Assembly (NCBI GenBank): GCA_030323885.1
Contig: CM059186.1
Location: 166,653,417-166,717,416, forward strand
Direction: 5' to 3'
Length of the DNA: 64,000 nucleotides
From: Branchipolynoe longqiensis
Taxonomy: Eukaryota; Annelida; Polychaeta; Phyllodocida; Polynoidae
In this document: in pieces, positions 63,446 through 64,000 of the stretch
Numbering within the stretch: the first letter of the stretch is position 1
How the letters are laid out: each line of letters opens with the position of its first letter
Notes under the pieces: model-generated
The model's database searches: none
What the model saw: only the letters and a program-made list of their open reading frames with translations
Told to the model about the DNA's origin: nothing
Translations under genes and position numbers: made by a program

Positions 63446-64000
63446 ACGTACATCATTAATTATAGCATATGGTATTTGTCTCGGGGCATCAATTACTGTT
63501 GTTACATTTTTATCAACATGGATACGGGCATTTACTTTTATTTTACCAAGACCTTTAAAAACATCAGCATACATATTTACCAAGTTTTGGGCACTTGTGT
63601 CTTGCTCTGGTGTGTTGCTTATGGAGTTCACACGTGCGATCAGCTTGAGTGTGACACACACATTTTTTCCTAGAAGGGGGCTACTCGCCCCGGTGACTTG
63701 AAATTTCAATCGATGCCCACCGATCGTGATGAACGTCTCTCCTTGTGGGTGTATACATTGCCCTGTGTAAGTGACGAGGTGGTAATGCGGTGGAGTCATC
63801 GTCATGTTGCTCAGTTGTTTGTACACTTTCCTGGGAATGATGTTCGCCTCCGATCCTGTGTCGAGCTTGAATTTAATAACGCGTTCACCTATCACGACAT
63901 CTGTGTACCAAAGTTCCTCTCTTTCATTGTTATCCTCCTGTGGCGCCCCAACAAACAAATCGTGTTCACTTTGTTCATTTGTGTATGGGCGTATCCACTC
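63446..64000 (-). pseudogene. G2 protease and start of RT (partial, runs off edge)
   Basis: Minus-strand frame with protease D-T-G in 'FKLDTGSEANII', then 'KFQVTGASSPLLGKNVCV', 'INDVR' and 'VIDAPRQIPYAI' leading to RT. The upstream gag lies beyond 64000. The part of this frame to the left of 63446 is insert sequence and not element protein. Confidence 0.88.

Larger units (their letters stand above)
52732..64000 (-). mobile_element. Ty3/Gypsy retrotransposon G2, decayed, continues past right edge
   Basis: Minus-strand element inserted in the 19-bp array, with gene order integrase, RNase H, RT, protease read left to right. It is closely related to G1, sharing LTR ends and protein sequence. It is split by element G3 at 54773-61420 and by an unidentified insert at about 63009-63445. 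It carries several stops and frameshifts. The 5' LTR and gag start lie beyond the window, so its far target duplication cannot be checked; gagag (52727-52731) would be the near one. Confidence 0.92.

Overview
This is a metazoan nuclear window with no recognisable host gene. About 27 kb is tandem repeat (minisatellite and microsatellite) and about 30 kb is transposable element. The evidence for an animal genome is the set of elements: Ty3/Gypsy LTR retrotransposons with very short LTRs, two Ngaro-type tyrosine-recombinase (YR) retrotransposons, RTE-like LINE fragments, a pogo/Tigger-type MITE, other TIR elements, and a tRNA-headed SINE-like piece. The SINE core reminds me of SINEs known from molluscs and other aquatic invertebrates, so an aquatic invertebrate is a tentative guess only.

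Layout. 1-9.1 kb: minisatellites with 27, 17, 40, 20 and 46 bp periods; the 20-bp array alone is 6.2 kb and contains a 1.9-kb tandem segmental duplication. 9.4-15.7 kb: an 18-bp array split by Gypsy element G1 (9993-14806, minus strand; TSD GTATA; LTRs differ at one base). 15.7-16.7 kb: a 26-bp array and G-rich tracts. 16.7-22.4 kb: Ngaro-type element N1 (minus strand), very GC-rich, with frameshifted genes. 22.4-26.6 kb: a fold-back sequence, then a 34-bp array split by a 660-bp TIR element, then 11-bp and 22-bp arrays. 26.8-33.2 kb: a 45-bp array of about 142 copies. 33.4-34.0 kb: MITE copy 1. 34.2-37.3 kb: 48-bp and 29-bp arrays. 37.7 kb: pogo-type MITE. 37.9-41.5 kb: a 49-bp array split by a 5'-truncated LINE. 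42.7-47.3 kb: Ngaro-type element N2 (minus strand), with all three genes open. 47.4-52.7 kb: further arrays, MITE copy 2 and a SINE-like piece. 52.7-64 kb: a three-level nest. A decayed minus-strand Gypsy (G2, running off the right edge) is interrupted by a plus-strand Gypsy (G3, 54773-61420, TSD GTTCT), whose reverse transcriptase gene is itself interrupted by a LINE (56826-58856, TSD CAACTGTT).

How the genes relate. In each Gypsy element the order is gag, protease, reverse transcriptase, RNase H, integrase, used for copying through RNA and integrating the cDNA. In the Ngaro elements the order is gag-like ORF, RT-RNase H, tyrosine recombinase, with split direct repeats (A1-genes-B1-A2-B2) in place of LTRs; this layout implies a circular intermediate integrated by the YR.

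Most of the very long open frames here are artefacts of stop-free tandem repeats and are not annotated as genes. Domain calls are from motifs read by eye; no database search was run. Several apparent frameshifts could be consensus errors in the assembly, because they lie in structurally young elements and one array shows a tight cluster of single-base indels.
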